64,000 bases of DNA from Mycoavidus cysteinexigens_B (GTDB lineage: Bacteria > Pseudomonadota > Gammaproteobacteria > Burkholderiales > Burkholderiaceae). This document shows, in pieces, positions 1-8,976 of this stretch; positions within the stretch are counted from its first letter, which is position 1, and each line of letters begins with the position of its first letter. The position numbers and the translations under genes were made by a program. Below the pieces are notes generated by a model. That model did no database searches. It was not told the origin of the DNA and saw only the letters and a list, made by a program, of their open reading frames with translations. Location of the stretch: NCBI GenBank assembly GCA_031963465.1, contig JASSUG010000006.1:62001-126000 (forward strand), in the 5' to 3' direction.

Positions 1-1218
1 ACTCTCATCCAATTTTGTCACCACATAGCCACTCGGCAAGGTACTGCCGATTTGCACTTTCATGCCATTGGCCAGTTGTAAAAAAGCCGTTTTATGGTTG
101 CCACTAAAGCCCGTCACCGTGGCAGGGAATATGCCAAGCTGGAGCTTTGAGGTTGGGATATCCTGATACACGACTCGAATCCGATCTTCATACTGTTTTT
201 GCCAGATGTCCAATACTTGCCTAAGTTGCTGTTGACGCGCCGCCGGCAATTGGCCCGTGACGGTCAAAATATCGCCGCCTTGGCGCGCCACGCTTAGCTT
301 TGCAAGCAGCTTATGCTCGCGCAAAGTATCCACCAAACCAGTGATAGTGGAGTCGGTATCGTTACTCACCGTCCATGACTTCAAGCCCGGCATCCGATTT
401 AATTGCTGACTCACTGCCTCCCAATGTTTGCCTGCATGGATATTACCGGCAATCACCACCGAACCTATCGACGAACCGGCGCTTACCCGCGCATCCCGAT
501 AGCCATTTGCTCGCAGTGTGTAAGCAATGCCCCGACGCAGTTCATCTTCACAGACAACTTGATTAGAGTATGCAATACCCGCATCTGTCAGCCGAGCTAA
601 AAATGGAGCCAATTCAGTTGTATCACGACACAAACCAGAGAGCGTCAACGCACCGCTTTCAGCACGGACGACTTCTACCTGTGCGAGCCCAGTATCTAGC
701 CGCAACGCCTCTTGATAACTTTCTAGATTAAATGGCACATACCGCGATACTGAAGCGCGTAATTCTTGCCCTGCTTGTAGCATTGCGATCACTAAGCCGG
801 CAGCTATTAAGCATGGCAAGCCAATGCCCCATAAGCGCAAATCGCGCGCACGCACAGCGCCACGCACAGCAGGTGGAGTAACGGGCAGCTTTTCGACTGA
901 ACTTGCCGCGCCTTCGGCCACACGCGCAAGGCTAAACTTGCAGCCAGCCAAATCTACGATTTGCCCCACATCCAACTTAATTTCATCCGTTTTTAAGCCA
1001 CGGCCATTCACTTTACAACGCATTCGCAAAGGCCGTAGAGTAACGCCATGCTCATCAACGCGTAACACACAATGGTCCCCGTGCGCGCCAGGCAGAGGGA
1101 AATGTACATCGCATCCAGGCTGGTCACCAACGGTCAACTCACCAGCAGGCAGATGTAGTACCTGCCCCGCTAGAGCCCCCGATTGGAAAACCAACTTCCA
1201 TAAAAAACGGGCTGTCAT
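1..1218 (-). CDS. sctD: Type III secretion inner-membrane ring protein SctD (partial, C-terminus outside window)
   Basis: The reading frame is open from an ATG at 1218 to the window edge (406 codons seen, no stop). The N-terminus resembles the FHA-like domain of YscD/SctD: it begins MTARFLWKLVFQSGALAG and has VGDQPGCDVHFPLPGAHGDH around residues 30-49. A single membrane segment (WGIGLPCLIAAGLVIAML, about residue 130) follows. Next come BON-like periplasmic repeats with the pattern VTGFSGNHKTAFLQLANGMK near the visible end. SctD proteins form the inner-membrane ring of the injectisome, with a cytoplasmic FHA-like domain and a periplasmic ring part. A purine-rich GGAAGG/AAGGAT stretch lies just upstream of the start. 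Two small helical genes precede it on the same strand. The family call is confident from layout and motifs; the downstream T3SS genes lie outside the window. Confidence 0.82.
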   Translation of the reverse strand, partial: MTARFLWKLVFQSGALAGQVLHLPAGELTVGDQPGCDVHFPLPGAHGDHCVLRVDEHGVTLRPLRMRCKVNGRGLKTDEIKLDVGQIVDLAGCKFSLARVAEGAASSVEKLPVTPPAVRGAVRARDLRLWGIGLPCLIAAGLVIAMLQAGQELRASVSRYVPFNLESYQEALRLDTGLAQVEVVRAESGALTLSGLCRDTTELAPFLARLTDAGIAYSNQVVCEDELRRGIAYTLRANGYRDARVSAGSSIGSVVIAGNIHAGKHWEAVSQQLNRMPGLKSWTVSNDTDSTITGLVDTLREHKLLAKLSVARQGGDILTVTGQLPAARQQQLRQVLDIWQKQYEDRIRVVYQDIPTSKLQLGIFPATVTGFSGNHKTAFLQLANGMKVQIGSTLPSGYVVTKLDES

Positions 1219-1462
1219 ATTAATAATCCTTGCCCTTCCACTATTTTTTTGAAATTACTGTGCCATGGCGTTTCACTTGCTCCGCCAGTACACCCTCTAA
1301 TGAGTGGCCGTCTAATCAAGAGACCACCCTCTATTCTACTACTTTTTTAGAATTTTACTCTCGATCAGCGCCGTTACTACAAAAGTAGTTTTGCGCTCAC
1401 GCCCGCAGAATCCATAGCCGCTGCGTTAGGCTTAATTTATCGACTGACGCTTCGAACTCAAT

Positions 1463-1801
1463 TTATCGGATTGCATCCAATATCCTAGTAATCAGCTGGT
1501 GGCTGAGTTGCGCCACTTTATTTAGCTCGCTCTCGTAATTTGCGAGCGCCTTTTCTGCTTGCGAAAGCTCCATGTTTATCTGCTGCGAAATCACCGGGGT
1601 CGCGGCTGCGGCCAAGTGTTCTTTCAGCAACTGCACTACCGCGCGTTGGCCATCGCGTAGCGTATTTAATGCGACCCGCACCAACTCAAATGGATTTTTG
1701 TATTCATCTGAATAAATACCCTGAGTCGTAAGCCGCAGCATCCTAGATTCGCTTACGGCATGCCACATGTTAGAACGTAAAGGTAGATCGCCACTGTTCA
1801 T
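1463..1801 (-). CDS. Small helical protein upstream of sctD, possible T3SS component
   Basis: This encodes 112 residues from ATG 1801. It has no signal peptide or membrane segment. It is largely predicted helical, with a C-terminal half rich in Gln, Glu, Leu and Ala (SQAEKALANYESELNKVAQL) and an amphipathic end LSHQLITRILDAIR. T3SS inner-rod and needle-type proteins are similarly short and helical, and the gene lies directly upstream of sctD on the same strand, so a secretion role is plausible. I do not recognise a specific family. An inner rod (SctI), a chaperone or an unrelated small protein are all possible. Confidence 0.6.
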   Translation of the reverse strand: MNSGDLPLRSNMWHAVSESRMLRLTTQGIYSDEYKNPFELVRVALNTLRDGQRAVVQLLKEHLAAAATPVISQQINMELSQAEKALANYESELNKVAQLSHQLITRILDAIR

Positions 1802-1938
1802 TTAACTAGCCTGTTCTTGATCAAATCGTACAAAACACCACTCTTCGCCCCCACTGACACACTTGAGTGTTGCCAGGGTTGAGTAATTATTCTAACCATT
1901 TTAGCCTATTCAGCGCCAGCGATTGCAATAAATTATCA

Positions 1939-2289
1939 TTAAGCCAATTGCCGCGTCTTCTTATAAGCAACTTTATCCGAGCGTTGGCGCTGATTGGCGG
2001 CTGCAGATGGGTCCGACTCAGCGCGCACCGCCTGCATATATTCTTCACTATACGCAACTGCGCGTTGCATATGGGCTTGGATTTGCTCAATCTGCTCGGG
2101 TACATCGCTGTTGCTGCTGTCCCAGGTTTGCTGCAACTTAGCTAAACGCGCCTGCCCTTCAGGGTCGCGCGCTGCATTCTCAGTCAATTCAGCAACTTGT
2201 GCACATAATTCACTGACACGTTCTGCGAGCTTATCCATATCTGACATTTGACGCAACAACACTTCGGTCTGGTTGGGTTCGCGATTCAT
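1939..2289 (-). CDS. Small coiled-coil protein, possible T3SS-associated protein
   Basis: This encodes 116 residues from ATG 2289, preceded by a GAGAGGATTT-like Shine-Dalgarno region. The sequence is polar and strongly helical, with a heptad-like segment (MSDMDKLAERVSELCAQVAE) and a positively charged tail (QRQRSDKVAYKKTRQ). There is no signal peptide or membrane span. It is the first of three same-strand genes leading into sctD, which suggests a role in the type III secretion cluster, for example as a chaperone or needle-associated protein. That is inference from position only; no family is recognised. Confidence 0.6.
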   Translation of the reverse strand: MNREPNQTEVLLRQMSDMDKLAERVSELCAQVAELTENAARDPEGQARLAKLQQTWDSSNSDVPEQIEQIQAHMQRAVAYSEEYMQAVRAESDPSAAANQRQRSDKVAYKKTRQLA

Positions 2290-2391
2290 CCGAAATCCTC
2301 TCGTTAAATTAATTCAATAAAATGAACACATTTGTCAATACAGTATAGACCTGATTTAAAAATAGATATATGCGTATCACCCATTCTTAAA

Positions 2392-3483
2392 CTAAATTAA
2401 CTTCGCAGCAGAAAGTTCATATTTCAAATAAGCATAATAAATCGGCGCAGCAACTACTCCAGGCAACCCAAAACCTGCCTCCATGATAATCATCGCCAAT
2501 AATAACTCCCAGGTGCGAGCTTCAATCTCAATTCCAATAATACGTGCATTCAGAAAATATTCAAGTTTATGAATGATCACTAGAAAAATCAACGAAGCAA
2601 ACGCCACCGGTGCGCCCGCGGCCGATAATGAAACCACAATAATGACAGTATTTGAAATCAGGTTACCCACGACCGGCAGCAGCCCGATCACAAAAGTAAG
2701 CAGAACCAGCGTCTTCGCCAGCGGCAGGTTAATATGGAACAGTGGCAGCGCAAGCAGCAGATAAATGCCGGTTAAAGTCGCGTTGATCAAAGAAATTTTT
2801 ACCTGCGCGAAAACAATACGCTTAACGGCATCACTAAAATGGCTAATGCGCGCTGCCAAGGCGGCAGCAAATGGCAAGCGATAGACGCGGCGGGTGACAC
2901 TGACCGCAACAATCGCGCCGAGAATCATGCCTAGCGCAATCCGCACGAAACCCAGCGCGACATTTTTGCCGCCTTGTCGTAATTCGCCAATATGCGCCCT
3001 CAACCAATCAAGCGCCCCCGTGCGAATATCTTCTATATCGTCCGGTAAGTAATTTTGCAACCACAGTGGCAATTGTCCGCGCGCGCCATCAATAATTTGC
3101 AAAGTCCGTTCAAGCAGTTTTTGTTCGTTAGGCGCACTATGTTGAAAATACGAAATGGCGGCCACCGTCGCGGCACTTAAAGCGCCGGTCACGATGATAG
3201 ACAGCAGCATGACAGACAACCAGCGCGCACGTTGGCTCGACAAGCGCTTTTCCAGTAAAGGGGTCAGAGCACGAATCAGCTGAAAGGTAAATAAACCTGC
3301 CAGTAAACCACTTAGCAGCTGGAGCGCTAACACTAACCACAGCGCAATACCTGCCAAGATGTAGCTGGCGATTTCAACCGCCACCCATTTAGCTGGCGCA
3401 CTGGTTGATTTGCGCTCTGACGCACCTAAAACGTAGGGCGCATGAACATGACGTTTAGACCGATGTGCTCTGTTTTCTTCCAT
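2392..3483 (-). CDS. AI-2E (PerM) family membrane transporter
   Basis: A 363-residue polytopic membrane protein. It has an N-terminal basic cytoplasmic stretch, two close hydrophobic helices (residues about 33-70), a charged amphipathic periplasmic region in the middle (residues about 110-170) and a block of C-terminal helices. The C-terminal part has the PerM/YdiK-like pattern VIGLLPVVGNLISNT followed by a long hydrophobic segment and EARTWELLLAMIIMEAGFG. Members of this family are proposed exporters of AI-2 or ions; the substrate cannot be read from sequence. A good AGGGGAAAGGAAA ribosome site lies just before ATG 3483. The gene sits between the T3SS edge and uvrA and shares their direction. 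Confidence 0.85.
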   Translation of the reverse strand: MEENRAHRSKRHVHAPYVLGASERKSTSAPAKWVAVEIASYILAGIALWLVLALQLLSGLLAGLFTFQLIRALTPLLEKRLSSQRARWLSVMLLSIIVTGALSAATVAAISYFQHSAPNEQKLLERTLQIIDGARGQLPLWLQNYLPDDIEDIRTGALDWLRAHIGELRQGGKNVALGFVRIALGMILGAIVAVSVTRRVYRLPFAAALAARISHFSDAVKRIVFAQVKISLINATLTGIYLLLALPLFHINLPLAKTLVLLTFVIGLLPVVGNLISNTVIIVVSLSAAGAPVAFASLIFLVIIHKLEYFLNARIIGIEIEARTWELLLAMIIMEAGFGLPGVVAAPIYYAYLKYELSAAKLI

Positions 3484-3514
3484 CTTGATTTCCTTTCCCC
3501 TTAAAGTCCGTGCG

Positions 3515-6424
3515 CTACGCGTTAGATGCCATTTCTATCTCACTACCCCGCGGTTTTTTGCGATTATTTCTTTTTAAGAGTGGCGCTAAATATTTTCCGG
3601 TAAAGCTTGCTTTTGACTTGGCGATTTGCTCTGGTGTGCCGCATGCAATGATTTGACCGCCACCAGCCCCACCTTCTGGACCCAGATCAATCACCCAATC
3701 CGCGGTTTTAATCACATCAAGGTTATGTTCAATAATCACCACCGTATTACCTTGGTCGCTCAGCCGGTGAATCACCTCGAGCAGCAATGAAATATCATGA
3801 AAATGCAAGCCCGTGGTCGGTTCATCAAGAATATAAAGCGTGCGGCCAGTATCGCGTTTGGAGAGCTCTAGCGAAAGCTTCACCCGTTGCGCCTCACCTC
3901 CTGACAGAGTGGTGGCCGCTTGGCCAAGACGGATATAGCCGAGCCCAACGTCAAGCAAAGTCTTCAGTTTACGCGCAACAATTGGCACCGGCCTAAAGAA
4001 TTCATAGGCAACTTCAACGGTCATGGCTAATATTTCGCTGACATTTTTGCCTTTGTATTGAATCTCGAGCGTTTCGCGGTTGTAGCGTTTGCTGTGACAT
4101 ACGTCGCAGGGGACATAAACATCTGGCAAAAAGTGCATTTCAACTTTGAGCACCCCATCGCCTTGACACGTTTCACAACGGCCGCCTTTTACATTAAAGG
4201 AGAATCGACCCGGGCCATAGCCTCGCTCCTTAGCTGCTGGCACGCCTGCAAAAAGCTCACGGATTGGTGTGAAAAGGCCCGTATACGTTGCCGGATTTGA
4301 ACGGGGCGTGCGACCTATCGGAGACTGGTCAACATTAATGACTTTGTCAAAATGTTCAAGCCCTGCAATTTCTTCATAGGGCGCAGCTTCAGCAGCTGAG
4401 CCGTATAAATGGCGGGCAGCCGCACGATATAACGTGTCATTAATTAAAGTCGATTTACCCGAGCCCGAAACCCCCGTAATGCAACTCAATAGACCAATCG
4501 GCAACTCAAACGTAACATGCTTTAGATTATTGCCATGCGCGCCAATAATCTTTAAAGAATTGACCCCTGCTGGTTTGCGCTCAGCCGGCAAAGCAATCTG
4601 GCGGCGACCCGCGAGATACGCCCCCGTTAATGAATCAGGATCCGCCTCAATTTGCGCGGGCGTACCCTGCGAAATCACACAGCCACCATGCGCGCCGGCG
4701 CCCAGGCCCATATCAACCACATGATCAGAGGCGCGAATCATGTCTTCGTCGTGCTCAACCACAATCACCGAATTGCCCAAATCTCGCAGATGCTTGAGCG
4801 TTTTAATTAAGCGGTCATTATCGCGTTGATGCAGACCAATTGAAGGCTCATCAAGCACATACATCACCCCGGTTAGACCAGAGCCAATCTGCGAAGCAAG
4901 TCTAATACGCTGCGCTTCGCCGCCTGATAAGGTATCTGCGCTGCGTTCGAGCGAAAGGTAATTTAACCCAACGTCATTCAGAAACGACAGGCGCGCCGTG
5001 ATTTCTTTAATCACCCGGTCCGCGATTCCTTGTTTAGTTCCGGTCAGATGTAAGGTCTGGAAGTAATTTAAGGTATCGCGTAGCGGCCAAGCGCTAATTT
5101 CATAGATCGCGCGCGCGTTCGGGCCATCACCAAGCTTTACATGGCATGCCTCACGGCGTAAACGCGCGCCAGCACAAGCGGGACATTGCTGATTATTTTG
5201 GTATTTCGCCAATTCTTCACGCACCGTCGCCGACTCAGTTTCACGGTAACGGCGCTCAAGGTTAGGAATGATGCCTTCAAACGCATGCTCGCGAATCGAC
5301 GTGCGGCCACGCTCATTGAGATAAGAAAAAGGGATCACCTCTCGTTGCGAACCAAACAAAATAATTTTTTGGGTTTTCTCTGGCAGCGTCTCAAAAGGCG
5401 CATCAAGCTCAAATTTAAAATGCGCTGCCAGGCTTTGTAGCATCTGAAAATAAAATGGGTTACGCCGATCCCAGCCCTTAATTGCACCCGCAGCTAGCGA
5501 CAGTGAAGGAAAGGCCACCACTCGTTTAGGATCAAAAAACGTGATTTGACCCAGACCGTCGCACTCAGTACAAGCGCCCATTGGGTTATTAAATGAAAAA
5601 AGGCGTGGTTCAAGCTCTTGTAACGAATAAGAACAAATCGGGCAGGAAAATTTCGAGCTAAACAGGTGTTCATGCTCACTCTCCATCTCAACGGCAATCA
5701 CCCGGCCGGCAGAAAGCCGTAACGCCGTTTCAAATGATTCCGCTAAGCGCTGCTTCATATCGGCATGAGTTTTGACCCGGTCTACCACGACATCGATTGT
5801 ATGCTTATCGTTCTTTTTCAGCTTTGGCAGGTCATCAATTTCATAAATATGGGCTTTGCCTTCATTTGCGGTCCCGCCACCCGAGCGTACACGAAAACGG
5901 ACAAAACCTTGTGCTTGCATTTGCGCAAATAGATCAATATGCTCGCCCTTACGGTTGACCACCACTGGCGCCATGATCATCAATTTGGTTCCAGGCGGCA
6001 ACGCAAGCACCGCATCAACCATTTGCGATACACTTTGCGCCGCAAGAGCCAGCGCATGATCTGGACAATAAGGCGTACCTACACGCGCATACAGCAAGCG
6101 CAAATAATCGTGAATCTCAGTCACCGTCCCCACCGTTGAGCGTGGATTATGTGACGTGGCTTTTTGTTCAATTGAAATGGCCGGTGACAATCCTTCAATC
6201 AAATCAACATCCGGTTTTTCCATCAGCTGCAAAAACTGCCGCGCATAGGCGGACAAACTTTCAACATAGCGCCGCTGGCCTTCAGCATAGAGCGTGTCAA
6301 ACGCCAGCGACGATTTACCTGAGCCAGAAAGTCCCGTAATCACAATTAAACGGTGGCGGGGTAAATCAAGACTGATATTCTTTAAATTGTGAGTGCGGGC
6401 CCCACGAATGCGGATTTCTTCCAT
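3515..6424 (-). CDS. uvrA: Excinuclease ABC subunit A
   Basis: A 969-residue UvrA, the damage-sensing ATPase of nucleotide excision repair, which loads UvrB on lesions. Two ABC ATPase modules are visible. Walker A GLSGSGKSS lies at residues 31-39 and a second, GVSGSGKSTL, in the C-terminal half. Each module has an ABC signature (ADTLSGGEAQRIRLASQIG and ATTLSGGEAQRVKLSLELS) and a Walker B ending in DEP. Zinc-finger cysteines appear as CPICSYSL...CTECDG and as CETCQGDG...CDVCHSKRYN. The ATG at 6424 (MEEIRIRGARTHNLKNI) matches the family start; a TTG twelve bases upstream (6436) is in frame but unlikely. The gene is divergent from the MFS gene, with 117 bases between the start codons. Confidence 0.97.
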   Translation of the reverse strand: MEEIRIRGARTHNLKNISLDLPRHRLIVITGLSGSGKSSLAFDTLYAEGQRRYVESLSAYARQFLQLMEKPDVDLIEGLSPAISIEQKATSHNPRSTVGTVTEIHDYLRLLYARVGTPYCPDHALALAAQSVSQMVDAVLALPPGTKLMIMAPVVVNRKGEHIDLFAQMQAQGFVRFRVRSGGGTANEGKAHIYEIDDLPKLKKNDKHTIDVVVDRVKTHADMKQRLAESFETALRLSAGRVIAVEMESEHEHLFSSKFSCPICSYSLQELEPRLFSFNNPMGACTECDGLGQITFFDPKRVVAFPSLSLAAGAIKGWDRRNPFYFQMLQSLAAHFKFELDAPFETLPEKTQKIILFGSQREVIPFSYLNERGRTSIREHAFEGIIPNLERRYRETESATVREELAKYQNNQQCPACAGARLRREACHVKLGDGPNARAIYEISAWPLRDTLNYFQTLHLTGTKQGIADRVIKEITARLSFLNDVGLNYLSLERSADTLSGGEAQRIRLASQIGSGLTGVMYVLDEPSIGLHQRDNDRLIKTLKHLRDLGNSVIVVEHDEDMIRASDHVVDMGLGAGAHGGCVISQGTPAQIEADPDSLTGAYLAGRRQIALPAERKPAGVNSLKIIGAHGNNLKHVTFELPIGLLSCITGVSGSGKSTLINDTLYRAAARHLYGSAAEAAPYEEIAGLEHFDKVINVDQSPIGRTPRSNPATYTGLFTPIRELFAGVPAAKERGYGPGRFSFNVKGGRCETCQGDGVLKVEMHFLPDVYVPCDVCHSKRYNRETLEIQYKGKNVSEILAMTVEVAYEFFRPVPIVARKLKTLLDVGLGYIRLGQAATTLSGGEAQRVKLSLELSKRDTGRTLYILDEPTTGLHFHDISLLLEVIHRLSDQGNTVVIIEHNLDVIKTADWVIDLGPEGGAGGGQIIACGTPEQIAKSKASFTGKYLAPLLKRNNRKKPRGSEIEMASNA

Positions 6425-6458
6425 AACCTGTAGCAAAAAGGGAACTCAAACCTGTTAC

Positions 6459-6486
6459 TATAATCCCTTACTGAGCAGCATGCTCA
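6459..6486. promoter_or_regulatory. Divergent uvrA/MFS control region with TATAAT and inverted repeat
   Basis: The 117-bp gap between the divergent starts contains TATAAT at about 6459-6464 on the plus strand and its near-complement on the minus strand. Just beyond is a 6-3-6 inverted repeat TGAGCA-GCA-TGCTCA at 6472-6486. The repeat could be an operator for a dimeric regulator. It does not match the CTGT-N8-ACAG LexA box expected for an SOS-controlled uvrA. This is pattern-based only. Confidence 0.3.
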
Positions 6487-6541
6487 ATTCCAAATTTTAT
6501 CTACTGCGTTTGTTTGCTTTTCTTTGATTGCCTCCTTATCT

Positions 6542-7738
6542 ATGAACTCACAAGAAATTCGCGCAACCGTTTCGCTTGCGGCGATTTTCGCGTTGCGCAT
6601 GTTAGGTCTCTTTTTGATTCTGCCGGTTTTCTCAGTGTACGCGAAGACCGTGCCAGGCGGCGACAATGCCTTACTCGTCGGGCTGGCGCTTGGGATTTAT
6701 GGACTGGCGCAATCGCTTTTTTACATTCCTTATGGGTGGCTATCCGATTGGCTTGGGCGCAAACCCGTGATTATTGCGGGGCTGCTGGTTTTTGCACTGG
6801 GTAGTCTAGTGGCAGCGCTGGCCTCCGATCTGACCTGGATCATCATTGGTCGCGCTCTGCAGGGTGCTGGCGCCATCTCGTCAGTGCTCACCGCTTTGTT
6901 AGCTGACCTCACTACAACAGAAAATCGCACTAAAGCAATGGCAATGGTCGGTGCGAGCATCGGCTTATCATTTGCGGTGGCGCTGGTGGCGGCGCCGACT
7001 TTATTTGGCTGGCTCGGCATGAGCGGCTTGTTCAGCATCATTGGCCTACTTGCGGTCGCGTCAATCGGCGTGGTGTTATGGGTCGTCCCGACCCCTGCCG
7101 CCCCAACCGCGCATAGCAAAGCCCCTTTTACACAAGTACTACGCCATGCGGAATTGCTACGACTCAATTTTGGTGTATTCGTCTTGCACTTCACCCAGAT
7201 TGCCCTTTTTATTGTGGTCCCGCACTTACTAGAAACGGCTGGGCTACCCATTACTGCGCACTGGAAGATTTATTTGCCTGTGATGGGATTGTCTTTTGTA
7301 CTGATGATTCCGGCGATTATTGCTGCAGGGAAATATGGTCGCATGAAAACCGTCCTGCTCATCGCTATTTTATGTATCCTGTTTAGCCAGTTGTCATTCG
7401 CTGAATTTCCACCTACTCTATGGTGGTTAGCGGGCATACTGACAGTCTATTTTACGGGTTTTAATGTGCTTGAGGCGGTGCAACCCTCGCTCATCTCAAC
7501 CCTAGCACCCGGCGCCCGCAAAGGTGCCGCCATGGGTATTTACAACACTGTGCAGGCGCTCGGCTATTTTATGGGCGGCGTGTTCGGCGGCTGGTTGCTG
7601 AAAAATGCAGGTTATCACACAGTATTTATAAGCTGCGCGGTACTCGTGGTTGCATGGCTTATAATCGCCGCCAATATGCAATGCCCACGCGCGGCACGCT
7701 TTTCTGAATCTATGCATCGAATTGACAGGGGAAATTAA
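6542..7738 (+). CDS. MFS transporter (YajR-like exporter)
   Basis: A 398-residue major facilitator with twelve predicted hydrophobic segments. The loop 2-3 motif reads YGWLSDWLGRKPVI, the MFS motif A seen in YajR-type drug/proton antiporters, and helix 2 carries GIYGLAQSLFYIPYG. It lacks the C-terminal YAM domain of E. coli YajR. The ATG at 6542 (MNSQEIRATVSL) is preferred over an in-frame TTG at 6524. The stop overlaps the ssb start by one base (TAATG), so the two genes are co-transcribed and translationally coupled. The order uvrA–MFS–ssb is what I expect in Burkholderia. The substrate is unknown. Confidence 0.88.
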   Translation: MNSQEIRATVSLAAIFALRMLGLFLILPVFSVYAKTVPGGDNALLVGLALGIYGLAQSLFYIPYGWLSDWLGRKPVIIAGLLVFALGSLVAALASDLTWIIIGRALQGAGAISSVLTALLADLTTTENRTKAMAMVGASIGLSFAVALVAAPTLFGWLGMSGLFSIIGLLAVASIGVVLWVVPTPAAPTAHSKAPFTQVLRHAELLRLNFGVFVLHFTQIALFIVVPHLLETAGLPITAHWKIYLPVMGLSFVLMIPAIIAAGKYGRMKTVLLIAILCILFSQLSFAEFPPTLWWLAGILTVYFTGFNVLEAVQPSLISTLAPGARKGAAMGIYNTVQALGYFMGGVFGGWLLKNAGYHTVFISCAVLVVAWLIIAANMQCPRAARFSESMHRIDRGN

Positions 7739-8247
7739 TGGCATCCGTGAATAAAGTAATACTGGTTGGCAATCTTGGCGCCGATCCTGAAATCCGCGCT
7801 TTACCTAATGGCGATCCGGTAGCCAATATTCGTCTGGCTACGACGGAACGTTACAAAGACAAAGCAAGTGGCGAAATGAGAGAACTGACGGAATGGCATC
7901 GCGTCGTTTTCTTTAACCGGCTAGCAGAGGTAGTACGTGACTACCTTAAGAAGGGTTCATCCGTCTATATTGAAGGGCGAATTCGCACGCGCAAATGGCA
8001 AGACCAAAGCGGGCAGGATCGCTATTCAACTGAAATCATGGGTGACCAAATGCAAATGCTCGGTGGGCGTAGCACTGGCACAGTTTCAATGGATCAAGAA
8101 GGCTACGGGCAAGGGTCTGCTCAGGCTCCTGCGCGCGCAAGCAATTTCACGCCTGCAAACGCAGCGCCAAACCGCCCTAGCGCCCCTCCCGCCCATGCAC
8201 CAGCAAGTAGTGGATTTGATGAAATGGACGACGATATTCCGTTTTAA
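7738..8247 (+). CDS. ssb: Single-stranded DNA-binding protein
   Basis: A 169-residue SSB that coats single-stranded DNA in replication, repair and recombination. The N-terminal OB fold starts MASVNKVILVGNLGADPEIR, with the ssDNA-binding segment WHRVVFFNRLAEVVRDYLKK and IEGRIRTRKWQDQSGQ (residues about 1-110). A Gly/Pro/Ala-rich linker follows. The acidic C-terminal tip DEMDDDIPF, which docks partner proteins, is intact. The length is usual for proteobacteria. An AGGGGA ribosome site lies within the end of the upstream MFS gene, whose stop codon overlaps this ATG. Confidence 0.97.
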   Translation: MASVNKVILVGNLGADPEIRALPNGDPVANIRLATTERYKDKASGEMRELTEWHRVVFFNRLAEVVRDYLKKGSSVYIEGRIRTRKWQDQSGQDRYSTEIMGDQMQMLGGRSTGTVSMDQEGYGQGSAQAPARASNFTPANAAPNRPSAPPAHAPASSGFDEMDDDIPF

Positions 8248-8298
8248 ACGCCCTAGTTTGGTTCGCTATAGCGTGTGAGTACTTCGTACTTTCTAATT

Positions 8299-8976
8299 TT
8301 AGGCTGCTTGCGCTAGACATGTTAGTTTTTCTAGCCAAGCAGAAAAATGCGGGCACGCTTGCTTGATCGATGGGACACCGATTTTTGATAACAAGGTCGG
8401 CCCATCAGAAGTTTCTTTATAGCCTATACCAAGTTTGTTCAAACGTGCTTTAGGGTGAGTGTCCTCGCCGTGGTTAATGAGTTCAGGCTCCCCCGCATAC
8501 TCGACTGCTGTCGTTAGCTCTTCAAGCACCCCTACTCTTGTATCGCTAAAATGCTCCGCTATCTTGTGAGGGGCACAGAATAGCCATGCTTCAAATTCAT
8601 GCAAGGCAAAAAATGGAATAAAACGAGGGTGGTTAATCTCTTGCGCAAATCTCTGCTGCAAAGCGTTGACCCGCTCGCGCACGCAGCCTGGCCCGCGCGC
8701 CTGCTCGATGCCAGGAAAATCATCAGGCAATCCATAAAAATCAAGCAATGTAGTAATCCACGCGTGCGTATCAAAAGTCAGTGGCAACAGGTTCTTGCGA
8801 ATTTGCGCCCAACCCGATACACCACCCCGAAAGCCGCCACCTGCGACTAAACGCTTTGTCCAAAGCACGATAGGAGATACGTATATGCGGTGTTTTTCTG
8901 CTAAATAGGGGCCTAGGGTCGTTTTCACAAAAATTTCTTCAGATTGCCCTTCAACGAGGATCAGCACCCTTGTCAT
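8299..8976 (-). CDS. DUF4276 (Toprim-like) protein coupled to AAA ATPase
   Basis: A 225-residue protein of the DUF4276 type. It starts with MTRVLILVEGQSEEIFVKT, where VEG...E is the acidic Toprim-like motif. A second acidic motif, TLLDFYGLPDDFPG, is at about residues 75-90, and the family pattern FFALHEFEAWLF lies near the middle. Toprim-fold partners of AAA/OLD ATPases act as metal-dependent nucleases or tRNA-cutting effectors in related defence pairs; that activity is inferred here. The ATG at 8976 overlaps the stop of the upstream ATPase in an ATGA junction, which fixes the start in preference to an ATG at 9006. The two genes form a closed cassette between ssb and aat. Confidence 0.82.
   Translation of the reverse strand: MTRVLILVEGQSEEIFVKTTLGPYLAEKHRIYVSPIVLWTKRLVAGGGFRGGVSGWAQIRKNLLPLTFDTHAWITTLLDFYGLPDDFPGIEQARGPGCVRERVNALQQRFAQEINHPRFIPFFALHEFEAWLFCAPHKIAEHFSDTRVGVLEELTTAVEYAGEPELINHGEDTHPKARLNKLGIGYKETSDGPTLLSKIGVPSIKQACPHFSAWLEKLTCLAQAA

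Noticed and set aside
824..1252. 142-codon plus-strand ORF at the left edge
   Set aside because: It is antisense to the SctD frame, which shows clear domain pattern and family motifs.
6424..6542. LexA/SOS box for uvrA
   Set aside because: No CTGT-N8-ACAG with acceptable matches between the divergent genes.
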